In this document: positions 49,250 to 56,031 of the stretch, piece by piece | How positions within the stretch are numbered: the first letter of the stretch is position 1 | How the letters are laid out: each line of letters begins with the position of its first letter | Virus record (IMG/VR): IMGVR_UViG_3300031759_000022 | Coordinates: 1 to 57,373 of that record | DNA length: 57,373 nucleotides | Reading direction: 5' to 3' (one strand) | From: a virus | The notes under the pieces: generated by a model | What the model was told of the DNA's origin: nothing | The model's input: only the letters and a program-made list of their open reading frames with translations | Databases searched by the model: none | Program-made: the position numbers and the translations under genes

Positions 49250-51580
49250 TTAAAACACTTCTTCATTAAATGATTCCACGCTCTCAACATACTTTTGAGC
49301 TTTGTCAGTTAATTTTACACCATGGTAAACCTGTATTCTACCACCGTTTGCCCTATCTTCGCCAGTTAAAATTCTATGCTCCTGTGTAGCGGCTAAGAAA
49401 CGGCGTTTAAACGCTAGTTCTGTACCTGGGGGTAAAGACTTATGTATAGCCCATTTTTTGTAGCAAGTGAACACATCGTCTTTAGATACCTTACCTGTAG
49501 GGTCAAACACAAGAGCGTCTTCAACAAATGAACCTATTGGATTGCCCAGTTCGGACATTAACTCTAATAACTGCTTACCCGATTCTGGTTGGATAAAGTG
49601 CCCACCACGGGCTAGTCGGCGTTTAAGTCCATCCATAGCCCAGTTAAAAATACCAGCTAACTCCTTATCTAATTTAACGGACAAGTCTGTATCTTCATTG
49701 TTATAAAATGAACGGGTCATTTTAAACACTACCATACGGCCCGTCAATGCGTTAGAGTTCTCAGTTAATTGAAGTACCTCGTTACTATAAACCACAATAC
49801 GGGTAGGAAGATAGCCGCTCCAAGCCTCTTTGTTCTTTCGATTGACTGTGACGGTATCGCCACCCACAATCCGCAAAAGCTGAGATACGACAGCACTCCT
49901 ATTACGTTCGGGAGCTCTTGCATCTGTGAAAGAAGCCAATAATTTACCCAGCCAAGGCTGTAAGCCAAAAGTATCACAAAGTTCCTCTAGTTGTGGTGCA
50001 ACGGTATTATGTTGTCCTAGTAACGATACCAGCACCTTGTTAATAGTCCCCTTACCTGATCGGCGAGGTCCGATAATATTAAAGAATTTTTGTTGCTTTG
50101 TTTCACCCGACAACACATATCCAAACATTTCTTGCAATGCTTGGACTGATTCAGGGTCATCCCCCCATACTGATTCTAAAAACCCCATCCATGATGGGCA
50201 TTGTGCAGTTGGGTTATATGTAAACGGCAATGAGTTTGGAGTAAAGAATCCCAATGAGTGCGGGATCATTACATAATCTTTTAGATGGAAGATTCCGTTT
50301 TTAAGGGAGATAAGGTCAGAAGCGTCGGGCTGGTTTGAAGCATATTGTTCCAACCAGATTGGCGGTTTCGTATTAGGATGGTTTGGCAAATGGCAGATGG
50401 ACTTAACTGCATCGAGTGCCGCAGATACGGATGCTGGAGAAGGGTTAAACATTTCAAGTGCCCCCTTTCTTCCCGTCTTCTTGCATTTATCCAAAAAAGC
50501 GTAAAGTTTAGCTCTGATTGTTGCTTCTTCGATAATTTCATAATGAGTACCTACATAAATAAAGAAGTCCTGCGCGTAGTGAACTAATGTATGTCCTTCT
50601 TCGCTTGAGAACAGATTGTCTAAAAACGTACGGGCATGATTCATTGTTCCTGCATCAAGAATAATATCGCCCCGCTTTAACGCCGCTTGTCTGGTTTGGA
50701 TGTTTACTTTGAAGATAAGCGAGCGCAACGTGGATGTAGAACCACTCTCCCGTTTAAACGTCTTCCACTTTGCATGGCATGAGTTATCGCCCGTGGCTTG
50801 GTAGGCTGGTGTTGCTCCATCATTGTAAGACCATGTATTCCAGAGTTCACAGGCTTCCGGGTCACCTCTAAACTGGTGATGGAGAGCATACCCTACACTC
50901 ATCCAGTCTGCGTAGCCACAATCAGGGTTTAAATGCGCTAGGATGTCTGTTTCAACACGGGCTAGGTCGTACTCAGGGACAGGGGGTTTGTAGTCTGCAA
51001 AGTCATCCCCAGTAACATGAACCACCCTATCAGGAATAACGGAGGATAAGTCTTGTTCCTGTGCGGGGACAGAACCGCTTATAAGGTGTCCTGTTACCGT
51101 GAAGTATCTTCCATGGGGGTATGCCTCAAATCCAATCGAATGGTCTACATGGGCTGTTTTAAGGCTTCCACGGGTAAATATCTTTACACCTGTTCCCGAT
51201 GGGCTGATTTCCATGTAGCCGTTGACGGATTCTGCAATATGCTGCATTGCAGCATTTGTGAAACTCGACAATTCGGCATCATAGCAGTCATCCAAATCAA
51301 TGCCCACTAGGTTATCATCTTCGGAGAAGACAAATCCAACACCACTAAATCGGTCAGGGTTGTTTTGATAGGCGGCTTGGACTGTTAGGAAGTCTGCCCA
51401 TGTTGTTGGGTTAGTGGATGATGCAGATTGCCCTGATGCTTGAATTGGTAGTTTTGACCAGCGTCTATTACCTTCTTCGCCCACTTCTGTATGACGCCAT
51501 AGAACCCATCTAGGGATTCTTTTAATCTCCATGGGTATGTTCTCAAAGATTACGGGCAGTGCTTCTGGTTTATTGCTCAT
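49250..51580 (-). CDS. PrimPol / SF3 helicase replication protein
   Basis: A 776-residue replication initiator-type protein. Residues 15-200 are a primase-polymerase (IPRWVLWRHTEVGEEGNRRW, then VGIDLDD with Asp95 and Asp97 as metal ligands, then GTGVKIFTRG), like the NrS-1 phage PrimPol. Residues about 215-295 are a PriCT-2 module (CGYADWMSVGYALHHQF). Residues 480-660 are a superfamily 3 helicase with Walker A GPRRSGKGT (504-512), ASFTDAR and RIVVYSNEV. It can prime and unwind at the adjacent origin. Its promoter carries an operator-like palindrome. Confidence 0.85.
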   Translation of the reverse strand: MSNKPEALPVIFENIPMEIKRIPRWVLWRHTEVGEEGNRRWSKLPIQASGQSASSTNPTTWADFLTVQAAYQNNPDRFSGVGFVFSEDDNLVGIDLDDCYDAELSSFTNAAMQHIAESVNGYMEISPSGTGVKIFTRGSLKTAHVDHSIGFEAYPHGRYFTVTGHLISGSVPAQEQDLSSVIPDRVVHVTGDDFADYKPPVPEYDLARVETDILAHLNPDCGYADWMSVGYALHHQFRGDPEACELWNTWSYNDGATPAYQATGDNSCHAKWKTFKRESGSTSTLRSLIFKVNIQTRQAALKRGDIILDAGTMNHARTFLDNLFSSEEGHTLVHYAQDFFIYVGTHYEIIEEATIRAKLYAFLDKCKKTGRKGALEMFNPSPASVSAALDAVKSICHLPNHPNTKPPIWLEQYASNQPDASDLISLKNGIFHLKDYVMIPHSLGFFTPNSLPFTYNPTAQCPSWMGFLESVWGDDPESVQALQEMFGYVLSGETKQQKFFNIIGPRRSGKGTINKVLVSLLGQHNTVAPQLEELCDTFGLQPWLGKLLASFTDARAPERNRSAVVSQLLRIVGGDTVTVNRKNKEAWSGYLPTRIVVYSNEVLQLTENSNALTGRMVVFKMTRSFYNNEDTDLSVKLDKELAGIFNWAMDGLKRRLARGGHFIQPESGKQLLELMSELGNPIGSFVEDALVFDPTGKVSKDDVFTCYKKWAIHKSLPPGTELAFKRRFLAATQEHRILTGEDRANGGRIQVYHGVKLTDKAQKYVESVESFNEEVF

Positions 51581-51600
51581 TAAGATTCCTTTCTTATTTC

Positions 51601-51615
51601 CGCTATTGTATAGCG
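51601..51615 (-). promoter_or_regulatory. Host-type promoter and palindrome before the PrimPol gene
   Basis: CGCTAT-TGT-ATAGCG is a perfect palindrome. On the minus strand it contains TATACAAT (51612-51605) as a likely -10, 25 bp before the start. Outer arms ATTTCCG/CGGAAAT flank it. It could be an operator for control of replication protein synthesis. The -35 is weak. Confidence 0.5.
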
Positions 51616-51685
51616 AAACAGCCGGAAATACTAAATAACTTTTAGTTATATTGAAATTCCTTATGATACCAAAAAGTTATGGATT

Positions 51686-51842
51686 GACAGGGTAGCGGGG
51701 GTCTATCTCACTTTATTCTTTTTTAAAAAAAAAAAAAAAAAAAAAATATAATAAGAAAAGGTAAATATACCCTGTATTTCACGACTACCCTGTCTATTTT
51801 TGTGGATAACCTGTGGATAACCTGTGGATAACCTGTGGATAA
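51686..51842. other. Probable replication origin
   Basis: No gene lies here. In order: GACAGGGTAG (51686-51695), a very AT-rich tract with 22 consecutive A (51725-51746), TACCCTGT (51768-51775), CTACCCTGTC (51785-51794, the exact inverse of the first 10-mer) and four perfect DnaA boxes 11 bp apart (51801-51842). An AT-rich unwinding tract beside in-phase DnaA boxes is the layout of bacterial-type origins. The PrimPol-helicase gene starts about 100 bp away. Confidence 0.75.
51801..51842 (+). repeat. Four tandem DnaA boxes
   Basis: TGTGGATAA (inverse of TTATCCACA) occurs at 51801, 51812, 51823 and 51834, an 11-bp period that puts all boxes on one face of the helix. All four are exact matches to the consensus. 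Confidence 0.9.
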
Positions 51843-51861
51843 CTTTTATTGCACCATTCTT

Positions 51862-51891
51862 GGGCGTTTTGCGATAAAATTTTGCATTAGT
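51862..51891 (+). promoter_or_regulatory. Phage promoter element, site 6 (faces the early genes)
   Basis: GGGCG (51862-51866), 15 nt, TTGCATTAGT (51882-51891), then AGTTACCTAG. It is on the plus strand beside the origin, and its box covers the stop codon of the minus-strand gene 51887-52108. No plus-strand gene follows in the window, so any transcript would be antisense to the sigma-containing operon or serve the origin. Confidence 0.65.
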
Positions 51892-52108
51892 AGTTACCTA
51901 GAATAATATCTGCTACTTCCTTGGTTAAAGGGGTGCAACTATTAGATTCCACGGTAAACACCTCGTATTTATTAAAAGACTCAATGTTTTTTGTTTTTAC
52001 TGGGTCTTTAAGGGTGGTTGTTCTTATTACAAGGTTTAGCCCATCGTTATAGACTGTTACTACCTCCCCTAACATTTCACCCCACATAACCCAATCCCCG
52101 GACTTCAT
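51887..52108 (-). CDS. Small paralogue, TKEVADI family (member 1)
   Basis: A 73-residue protein that starts MKSGDWVMWGEMLGEVVTVY, an SH3-like beta opening, and ends PLTKEVADIILGNY. Three further genes at 53.6-54.2 kb share the GDWV-like start and TKEVADIM end. It is separated from them by the sigma gene. Linked by ATGA to the upstream gene. Confidence 0.6.
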   Translation of the reverse strand: MKSGDWVMWGEMLGEVVTVYNDGLNLVIRTTTLKDPVKTKNIESFNKYEVFTVESNSCTPLTKEVADIILGNY

Positions 52109-52302
52109 AGGTCTATTTCAAAACCTAGTCTTTTAACCATCTTATAAGACCATTTTCGGAAAGATTCTCTGTTTTCGCTGGTTTGTTCATCATTTGAATC
52201 CCATTCAGATTGGATTTCAAATTCACCTTCAAGATTGTGAAATTCTAACCTTAATAGGTTTCCGTCTTTATCGTAAACATCCGTTGGAATAACCTTGGTC
52301 AT
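52105..52302 (-). CDS. Small hypothetical protein
   Basis: A 65-residue acidic protein with an N-terminal beta hairpin (VIPTDVYDKDGNLLRLEF) and a C-terminal helix (RESFRKWSYKMVKRLGFE). AAGGAAAT precedes the ATG. No family was recognised. Confidence 0.55.
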   Translation of the reverse strand: MTKVIPTDVYDKDGNLLRLEFHNLEGEFEIQSEWDSNDEQTSENRESFRKWSYKMVKRLGFEIDL

Positions 52303-52616
52303 TATATTTCCTTAACTTTGCTTGGTTTTTCTTCCCAGTTATCTGGTGTGCCGTAATCCCCCCGTGATGACCTCATGCGTTCCTCCTCACGATACCTAGG
52401 TTCTACACCTAACCACATAGCAAAAGCCTCTGCATACTCCACATACTCGTCGTTAATTACATATAGCGGGTGGTTTAGCCCCGCAACATCAACTGTATGG
52501 GAAATGGTGCAAGACCTTACCCAAGTCTTATTGCGTTTAAACAGCCTGTCCCTAGCTATAATAAAACGGTTATAGGCTCTGGTCTGTTCGGGGTTTAGTT
52601 CAATCATCTTGCTCAT
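52302..52616 (-). CDS. Small hypothetical protein behind sigma gene
   Basis: A 104-residue charged protein (LNPEQTRAYNRFIIARDRLF, YVEYAEAFAMWLGVEPRYRE). Its start lies inside the sigma gene end (17-base overlap), so the two are made together. It could be a sigma partner, but no family was recognised. ATG at 52607 is an alternative start. Confidence 0.55.
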   Translation of the reverse strand: MSKMIELNPEQTRAYNRFIIARDRLFKRNKTWVRSCTISHTVDVAGLNHPLYVINDEYVEYAEAFAMWLGVEPRYREEERMRSSRGDYGTPDNWEEKPSKVKEI

Positions 52617-53175
52617 CAGTTAATCTTTCTGTATTTAAGTGGTCTATGGAGATAGGCTCTCTAACCATAAAGGACTGCAACTGCGCCAATTTGCGTGTTG
52701 TAATCCCCATTATTTTTGCCAGTTCTTCGGGTTTAGGACTTCTGCCTAGGATTTGAGATAAGGCTCTTTCGTTGTAGTTCATCTTCTTTAATGCCTCTAC
52801 TACATTCATAGGCAATCGAATGATGCTGGAAAGGTTGTCAAGTTCTCGCCTTACACCCTTCTCAATAAAGGACTTTGCGTAGGTCGCAAACTTAGCATTG
52901 TTTTTTGGTTTCCATTTGCGCCCTGCTATTAGTAATTGCTCATTACCAATGCCAATGATATCTTCAACAGGCATTTTGCCATGCTTCCAATAACTCATTT
53001 TACGCACTACATAAACGACAAAACGCAGATTGTGGGTAATAAGGCGGTCTAATGCCTCGTTATCCCCCTGTGCTATTTTGTAAGCTAGTTCATGCTCTTG
53101 CTCGGTTGTTAGTGGCTCAATACCGTACAATGATTGTAGGTAGTCACTTAGTATGTCGTTGTCAATCATAGGCAC
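52600..53175 (-). CDS. Phage sigma-70-like factor lacking region 4
   Basis: A 191-residue protein colinear with bacterial primary sigma: region 1.2 (YLQSLYGIEPLTTEQEHELA), region 2 (NLRFVVYVVRKM, EDIIGIGNEQLLIAGRKW, KFATYAKSFIEKGVRRELDN, IIRLPMNV), region 3 (SQILGRSPKPEELAKIMGIT) and the first residues after it (REPISIDHL), then it stops. Region 4, which reads -35, is absent. In region 2.3-2.4 the E. coli residues W433, W434, R436, Q437 and T440 become S102, F103, E105, K106 and R109, so an unusual -10 is expected. GTG start at 53175; ATG at 53169 is possible. Confidence 0.8.
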   Translation of the reverse strand: MPMIDNDILSDYLQSLYGIEPLTTEQEHELAYKIAQGDNEALDRLITHNLRFVVYVVRKMSYWKHGKMPVEDIIGIGNEQLLIAGRKWKPKNNAKFATYAKSFIEKGVRRELDNLSSIIRLPMNVVEALKKMNYNERALSQILGRSPKPEELAKIMGITTRKLAQLQSFMVREPISIDHLNTERLTDEQDD

Positions 53176-53205
53176 TCACATTTTGTATGAGTGCCTATTA
53201 TATCA
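53168..53205 (-). promoter_or_regulatory. Sigma-gene promoter overlapped by a perfect operator-like inverted repeat
   Basis: ATAGGCACTCA (53168-53178) and TGAGTGCCTAT (53188-53198) are perfect 11-bp arms with a 9-bp gap. On the minus strand TGATATAAT (53205-53197) is an extended -10 that enters the right arm. The left arm covers the start codon at 53175. A protein bound here would block transcription; in RNA the arms could hide the start. Confidence 0.65.
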
Positions 53206-53364
53206 CATACCCTTTCTTTTTGCACCATAATGGTGCTTGTAACACATAACTAAATAGGTAGCCAGTAAAGCCCACCATGAATTAACTACTACCCACCACA
53301 AACCCTTGATTAAACCTAATACTGATATTGTTACTAGATAAAATAATGCCACTATGTATTCCAT
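53203..53364 (-). CDS. Small membrane protein
   Basis: A 53-residue gene with TAATG overlap at its start. Two hydrophobic segments (IVALFYLVTISVLGLI and LWWVVVNSWWALLATYLVM) and a basic tail (HHYGAKRKGM). The sigma promoter overlaps its end. The DNA contains the palindrome GCACCAT-A-ATGGTGC. Confidence 0.55.
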   Translation of the reverse strand: MEYIVALFYLVTISVLGLIKGLWWVVVNSWWALLATYLVMCYKHHYGAKRKGM

Positions 53365-53489
53365 TAAAACAATGCCTTTCCTAGTTGTTTAAACACTTCC
53401 GAAAAGGTGAGGCTTCGTACCCTCTTTGGTTTTGGTGCTGGCTTCCATACCACCTCACCAAAATCATCATACTTAATCTTCGGGTTCAT
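53364..53489 (-). CDS. Small basic protein
   Basis: A 41-residue product (MNPKIKYDDFGEVVWKPAPK, then RVRSLTFSEVFKQLGKALF) overlapping both neighbours. It contains one GTTTAAAC copy near its end, read as FKQ. Confidence 0.5.
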   Translation of the reverse strand: MNPKIKYDDFGEVVWKPAPKPKRVRSLTFSEVFKQLGKALF

Positions 53490-53622
53490 AAAAGTATTCT
53501 AAACTTCCATCTTCGCCCAACTCCTCCAATGTCTTTAACTTCTGCATAAAGCATTTCTGTGTTTCGTAGTCCTCATCAAAGTTATCGTGGTTATCATCAG
53601 TAAAATAATCTCTGTTAATCAT
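53473..53622 (-). CDS. Small acidic hypothetical protein
   Basis: ATG at 53622 is chosen because it overlaps the upstream stop (ATGA) and follows AGGAGAAGC; the open frame begins 48 bases earlier. The 49-residue product is very acidic (DYFTDDNHDNFDEDYETQKC, LEELGEDGSLEYFYEPED). Confidence 0.6.
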   Translation of the reverse strand: MINRDYFTDDNHDNFDEDYETQKCFMQKLKTLEELGEDGSLEYFYEPED

Positions 53623-53828
53623 CTGCTTCTCCTCATAATATCGGCTACTTCTTTGGTTATAAAATGACAATCTTCATACAGGGCAATTCTTTCACTTCTA
53701 GTTTGAAAATCAAGGTGCGGGTTGTCCTTATAGTATTCAGTCGGCACATATAGATATATCAAGTTCGCTATTTGCCTAGAAACCATACAAGGGTATCCCT
53801 TATACTCCACAAAATCACCGTACTTCAT
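53619..53828 (-). CDS. TKEVADI family, member 2
   Basis: A 69-residue protein: MKYGDFVEYKGYPCMVSRQI at the start, FITKEVADIMRRSR at the end. Compared with members 3 and 4, the last codons read RRSR instead of RSV, so the stop is not supplied by GTTTAAAC here. The start follows GTTTAAAC directly. Confidence 0.6.
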   Translation of the reverse strand: MKYGDFVEYKGYPCMVSRQIANLIYLYVPTEYYKDNPHLDFQTRSERIALYEDCHFITKEVADIMRRSR

Positions 53829-53830
53829 GT

Positions 53831-54037
53831 TTAAACACTCCTCATAATGTCTGCTACTTCTTTGGTTATGGGGGTTACTTGATCTTGGTTATATACACTC
53901 TCTCCATAATTAACGGGGCTGTAATCTTCTTTACAATGCTTCACCCATATTGCCCCACCTCCTGTATCCCAAGTAACCTTGCCTATATGGGTCTTACCAT
54001 CAAACCCTTCCGCAAATACAAATTGCCCACGAATCAT
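53831..54037 (-). CDS. TKEVADI family, member 3
   Basis: A 68-residue protein: MIRGQFVFAEGFDGKTHIGK, VTWDTGGGAIWVKH and PITKEVADIMRSV. Its stop codon TAA is inside GTTTAAAC, and AGGAGTGTTTAAACATG then starts the next gene, so the octamer sits between ribosome-binding site and ATG. Confidence 0.6.
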   Translation of the reverse strand: MIRGQFVFAEGFDGKTHIGKVTWDTGGGAIWVKHCKEDYSPVNYGESVYNQDQVTPITKEVADIMRSV

Positions 54038-54039
54038 GT

Positions 54040-54219
54040 TTAAACACTCCTCATAATGTCTGCTACTTCTTTGGTTATGGGGAATATCTCATTGGTAGGT
54101 TCAATTATTGCGTATTCTTTATCCTCGGCATTTAACACCCATATCTGACAATACATTCCCCCGTACTGTCTAATTTGACCAACACCTGTGCTATACATAA
54201 CCCAATCTCTAGGGTTCAT
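54040..54219 (-). CDS. TKEVADI family, member 4
   Basis: ATG at 54219 overlaps the upstream stop (ATGA) and is preferred to the TTG at 54231. The 59-residue product starts MNPRDWVMYSTGVGQIRQYG and ends PITKEVADIMRSV. The end and following 24 bases are nearly identical to member 3, a clear tandem duplication. Confidence 0.6.
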   Translation of the reverse strand: MNPRDWVMYSTGVGQIRQYGGMYCQIWVLNAEDKEYAIIEPTNEIFPITKEVADIMRSV

Positions 54220-55031
54220 GCTATCACCCAATATGAAACTGAATCTTGCCTCAAGCCAATGTCCTCTACAAATTCCTTTTCGTTTGAGATATCTAATACA
54301 AACATTTTACCTCTAATATCTTCAGGAAGCTCGTTTAAACTTGCTAATATTTGCGGCTCTTTGCTACCTTTTTTGATATACTCTACTGAATTCGGTTTGA
54401 CCCATACAAAAGAATAATCAGGGTCATAGCGGGAATACTTGTCAATCTCGGCTTTATTTTCGGCTAAGTAGTTCATGGCACTAGCAAATTTTTGGGTCTT
54501 AGGTGCATAACCAATGCTATGCAAGTGAATCATATCCTCATAGGCTAAATCAAAAGCTGAATCTGTTTGCCTATTTACTTGCCAACTCCATTTATTTCTT
54601 ATATTGGCAACTGCGCCTTCAAAATTACTTTTCACTTCATCAATGACTTGAAATATGGTTAATGGGTGTATGGTTTTCTTTGCCGTTGCTAGAATGTTTT
54701 TGGCATGAATGGAGGATTTAAGCTGACCCTCTCCTCGCCCATAATATCTTCGGCTTGATTCCACATTCCTATTAACAATCCAAAATTTGCCATCAAATTT
54801 TTGTCTGCCAATTACTGAAACACGCTTATTAAGGCTATCATCAAAGTAAACATCCAATGAAGTAGTAACCCCTACCCATTCACATTCAATTGGAATATTG
54901 TATCGTTCTACTTCACCCTGGTTAAACACTACATTCGGAATGGCTTTTTGTATATTGTTTGCCAGTTCTACAAGTAAAGAATCCACATGGGGGATATCTT
55001 GAAACGGTATATAAATTGCTTCTTCTTTCAT
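54216..55031 (-). CDS. Hypothetical protein
   Basis: A 271-residue protein, mixed alpha/beta (IPIECEWVGVTTSLDVYFDD, KTIHPLTIFQVIDEVKSNFE, YAPKTQKFASAMNYLAENKA). No catalytic motif was recognised. It belongs to the same operon as the VWA/metallopeptidase-like gene and may act with it. Confidence 0.55.
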   Translation of the reverse strand: MKEEAIYIPFQDIPHVDSLLVELANNIQKAIPNVVFNQGEVERYNIPIECEWVGVTTSLDVYFDDSLNKRVSVIGRQKFDGKFWIVNRNVESSRRYYGRGEGQLKSSIHAKNILATAKKTIHPLTIFQVIDEVKSNFEGAVANIRNKWSWQVNRQTDSAFDLAYEDMIHLHSIGYAPKTQKFASAMNYLAENKAEIDKYSRYDPDYSFVWVKPNSVEYIKKGSKEPQILASLNELPEDIRGKMFVLDISNEKEFVEDIGLRQDSVSYWVIA

Positions 55032-55046
55032 TTTAATACTCCTTAA

Positions 55047-56030
55047 TTAAGCAAACCAAGATTTATAACGGTCTTTGCACAACTGACCTAGAGGCACTTC
55101 AACTGCCTTTAATGGCTTAACGATCTTATATAAATCTCCATGCACATATCTACTAAGCCTCTCTTTATGGAATACATGGGTGTATTTTGTATCGTAACCC
55201 CCACCTGTTTCTTTCATAAAATGGTCGTATGTTGATACTTTTATTTTAAATTTATAGTTTTCGGCAAGAGTAAACCAATGCTCAGGAGTATTGTCATCGA
55301 CTTGTTTAAACACATCGGCTACTTTAATACCTTTATCTTTTGATACTAATTTAAGGGGGCTTTCCCATGCACCACAATATTTTGGCTCTACCATATCCAC
55401 CATAACTTTAAGGTAATCTAAAAAGGGTTTAGTCTTAGCCCTCCATTCTTTAGTTAATTCTCTATCTAAGGTGTGGATTACTTCTCTACGCACTACCAAT
55501 GGCATCCAATCCTTCGTGCCCTGTTTGCGTGTGAAAGAGATATCCCCTTTTTCTATGGTGTAATACTGACCGTTTAAACTCACATACTTACAAGTGCTAT
55601 GGTTTACCATTTCAAAACCGTACGGCAAATTGAAGTCATAAAAGTAAAAAACAGAATTACAACTGAAACCCCTCGGATATAGACCGTGTGGATCAGATTG
55701 TGACCATATAGTTCTAGGTGTGTGGACTGTCAATGTTTCCATGCCATCGTTTAAACAGTATGTTATGGCTCTGCTATGAAGCCTTGACTTATTTATCTCC
55801 GACCAACGGTACGCGTCATAAGTAACATAATATTCATTGTCACTCACCTTTACAATTCGTTCTTGTGACCTATTCCTCTCACCCAAGGGGCGAATATCAA
55901 GATGACCCCTTTTCTTTCCAGTAATCGGTTTTACTTCCTCGTATCGGTTTGCTACTCTTAGAAAATCAAATCTACCACCGTTATCTCTTTGCACATCATA
56001 AGGTGTGCGAGTATTCCGTCCAAAACCCAT
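55047..56030 (-). CDS. Hypothetical protein
   Basis: ATG at 56030 is two bases past the upstream stop and follows GAGGAGAATTAAA, so it is preferred to the longer open frame. The 327-residue product is rich in Tyr, Arg and Lys (MGFGRNTRTPYDVQRDNGGR, VSDNEYYVTYDAYRWSEINK, REVIHTLDRELTKEWRAKTK). No family was recognised. Likely functional partner of the neighbouring genes. Confidence 0.55.
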   Translation of the reverse strand: MGFGRNTRTPYDVQRDNGGRFDFLRVANRYEEVKPITGKKRGHLDIRPLGERNRSQERIVKVSDNEYYVTYDAYRWSEINKSRLHSRAITYCLNDGMETLTVHTPRTIWSQSDPHGLYPRGFSCNSVFYFYDFNLPYGFEMVNHSTCKYVSLNGQYYTIEKGDISFTRKQGTKDWMPLVVRREVIHTLDRELTKEWRAKTKPFLDYLKVMVDMVEPKYCGAWESPLKLVSKDKGIKVADVFKQVDDNTPEHWFTLAENYKFKIKVSTYDHFMKETGGGYDTKYTHVFHKERLSRYVHGDLYKIVKPLKAVEVPLGQLCKDRYKSWFA

Positions 56031-56031
56031 T

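Noticed and set aside
51725-51746. A22 tract as an assembly or polyadenylation artefact
   Set aside because: It lies inside continuous sequence with flanking inverted repeats and the DnaA boxes, so it is better explained as part of the origin, though its exact length may be uncertain.
51801-51842. Short regular repeats that could suggest a CRISPR array
   Set aside because: The unit is 11 bp with no spacers and each copy is a DnaA box; no cas genes except a lone Cas4-like nuclease of the phage DUF2800 type.
53222-53236. Palindrome GCACCAT-A-ATGGTGC and similar GCACC-AATA-GGTGC near 56057
   Set aside because: Both are inside coding sequence at places without promoter features, and only two loosely similar copies were found, so an operator role is not supported.
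53829-54045. GTTTAAAC copies as cloning linkers (PmeI sites)
   Set aside because: They are embedded in coding sequence in many frames and flanks differ, which linkers would not show.
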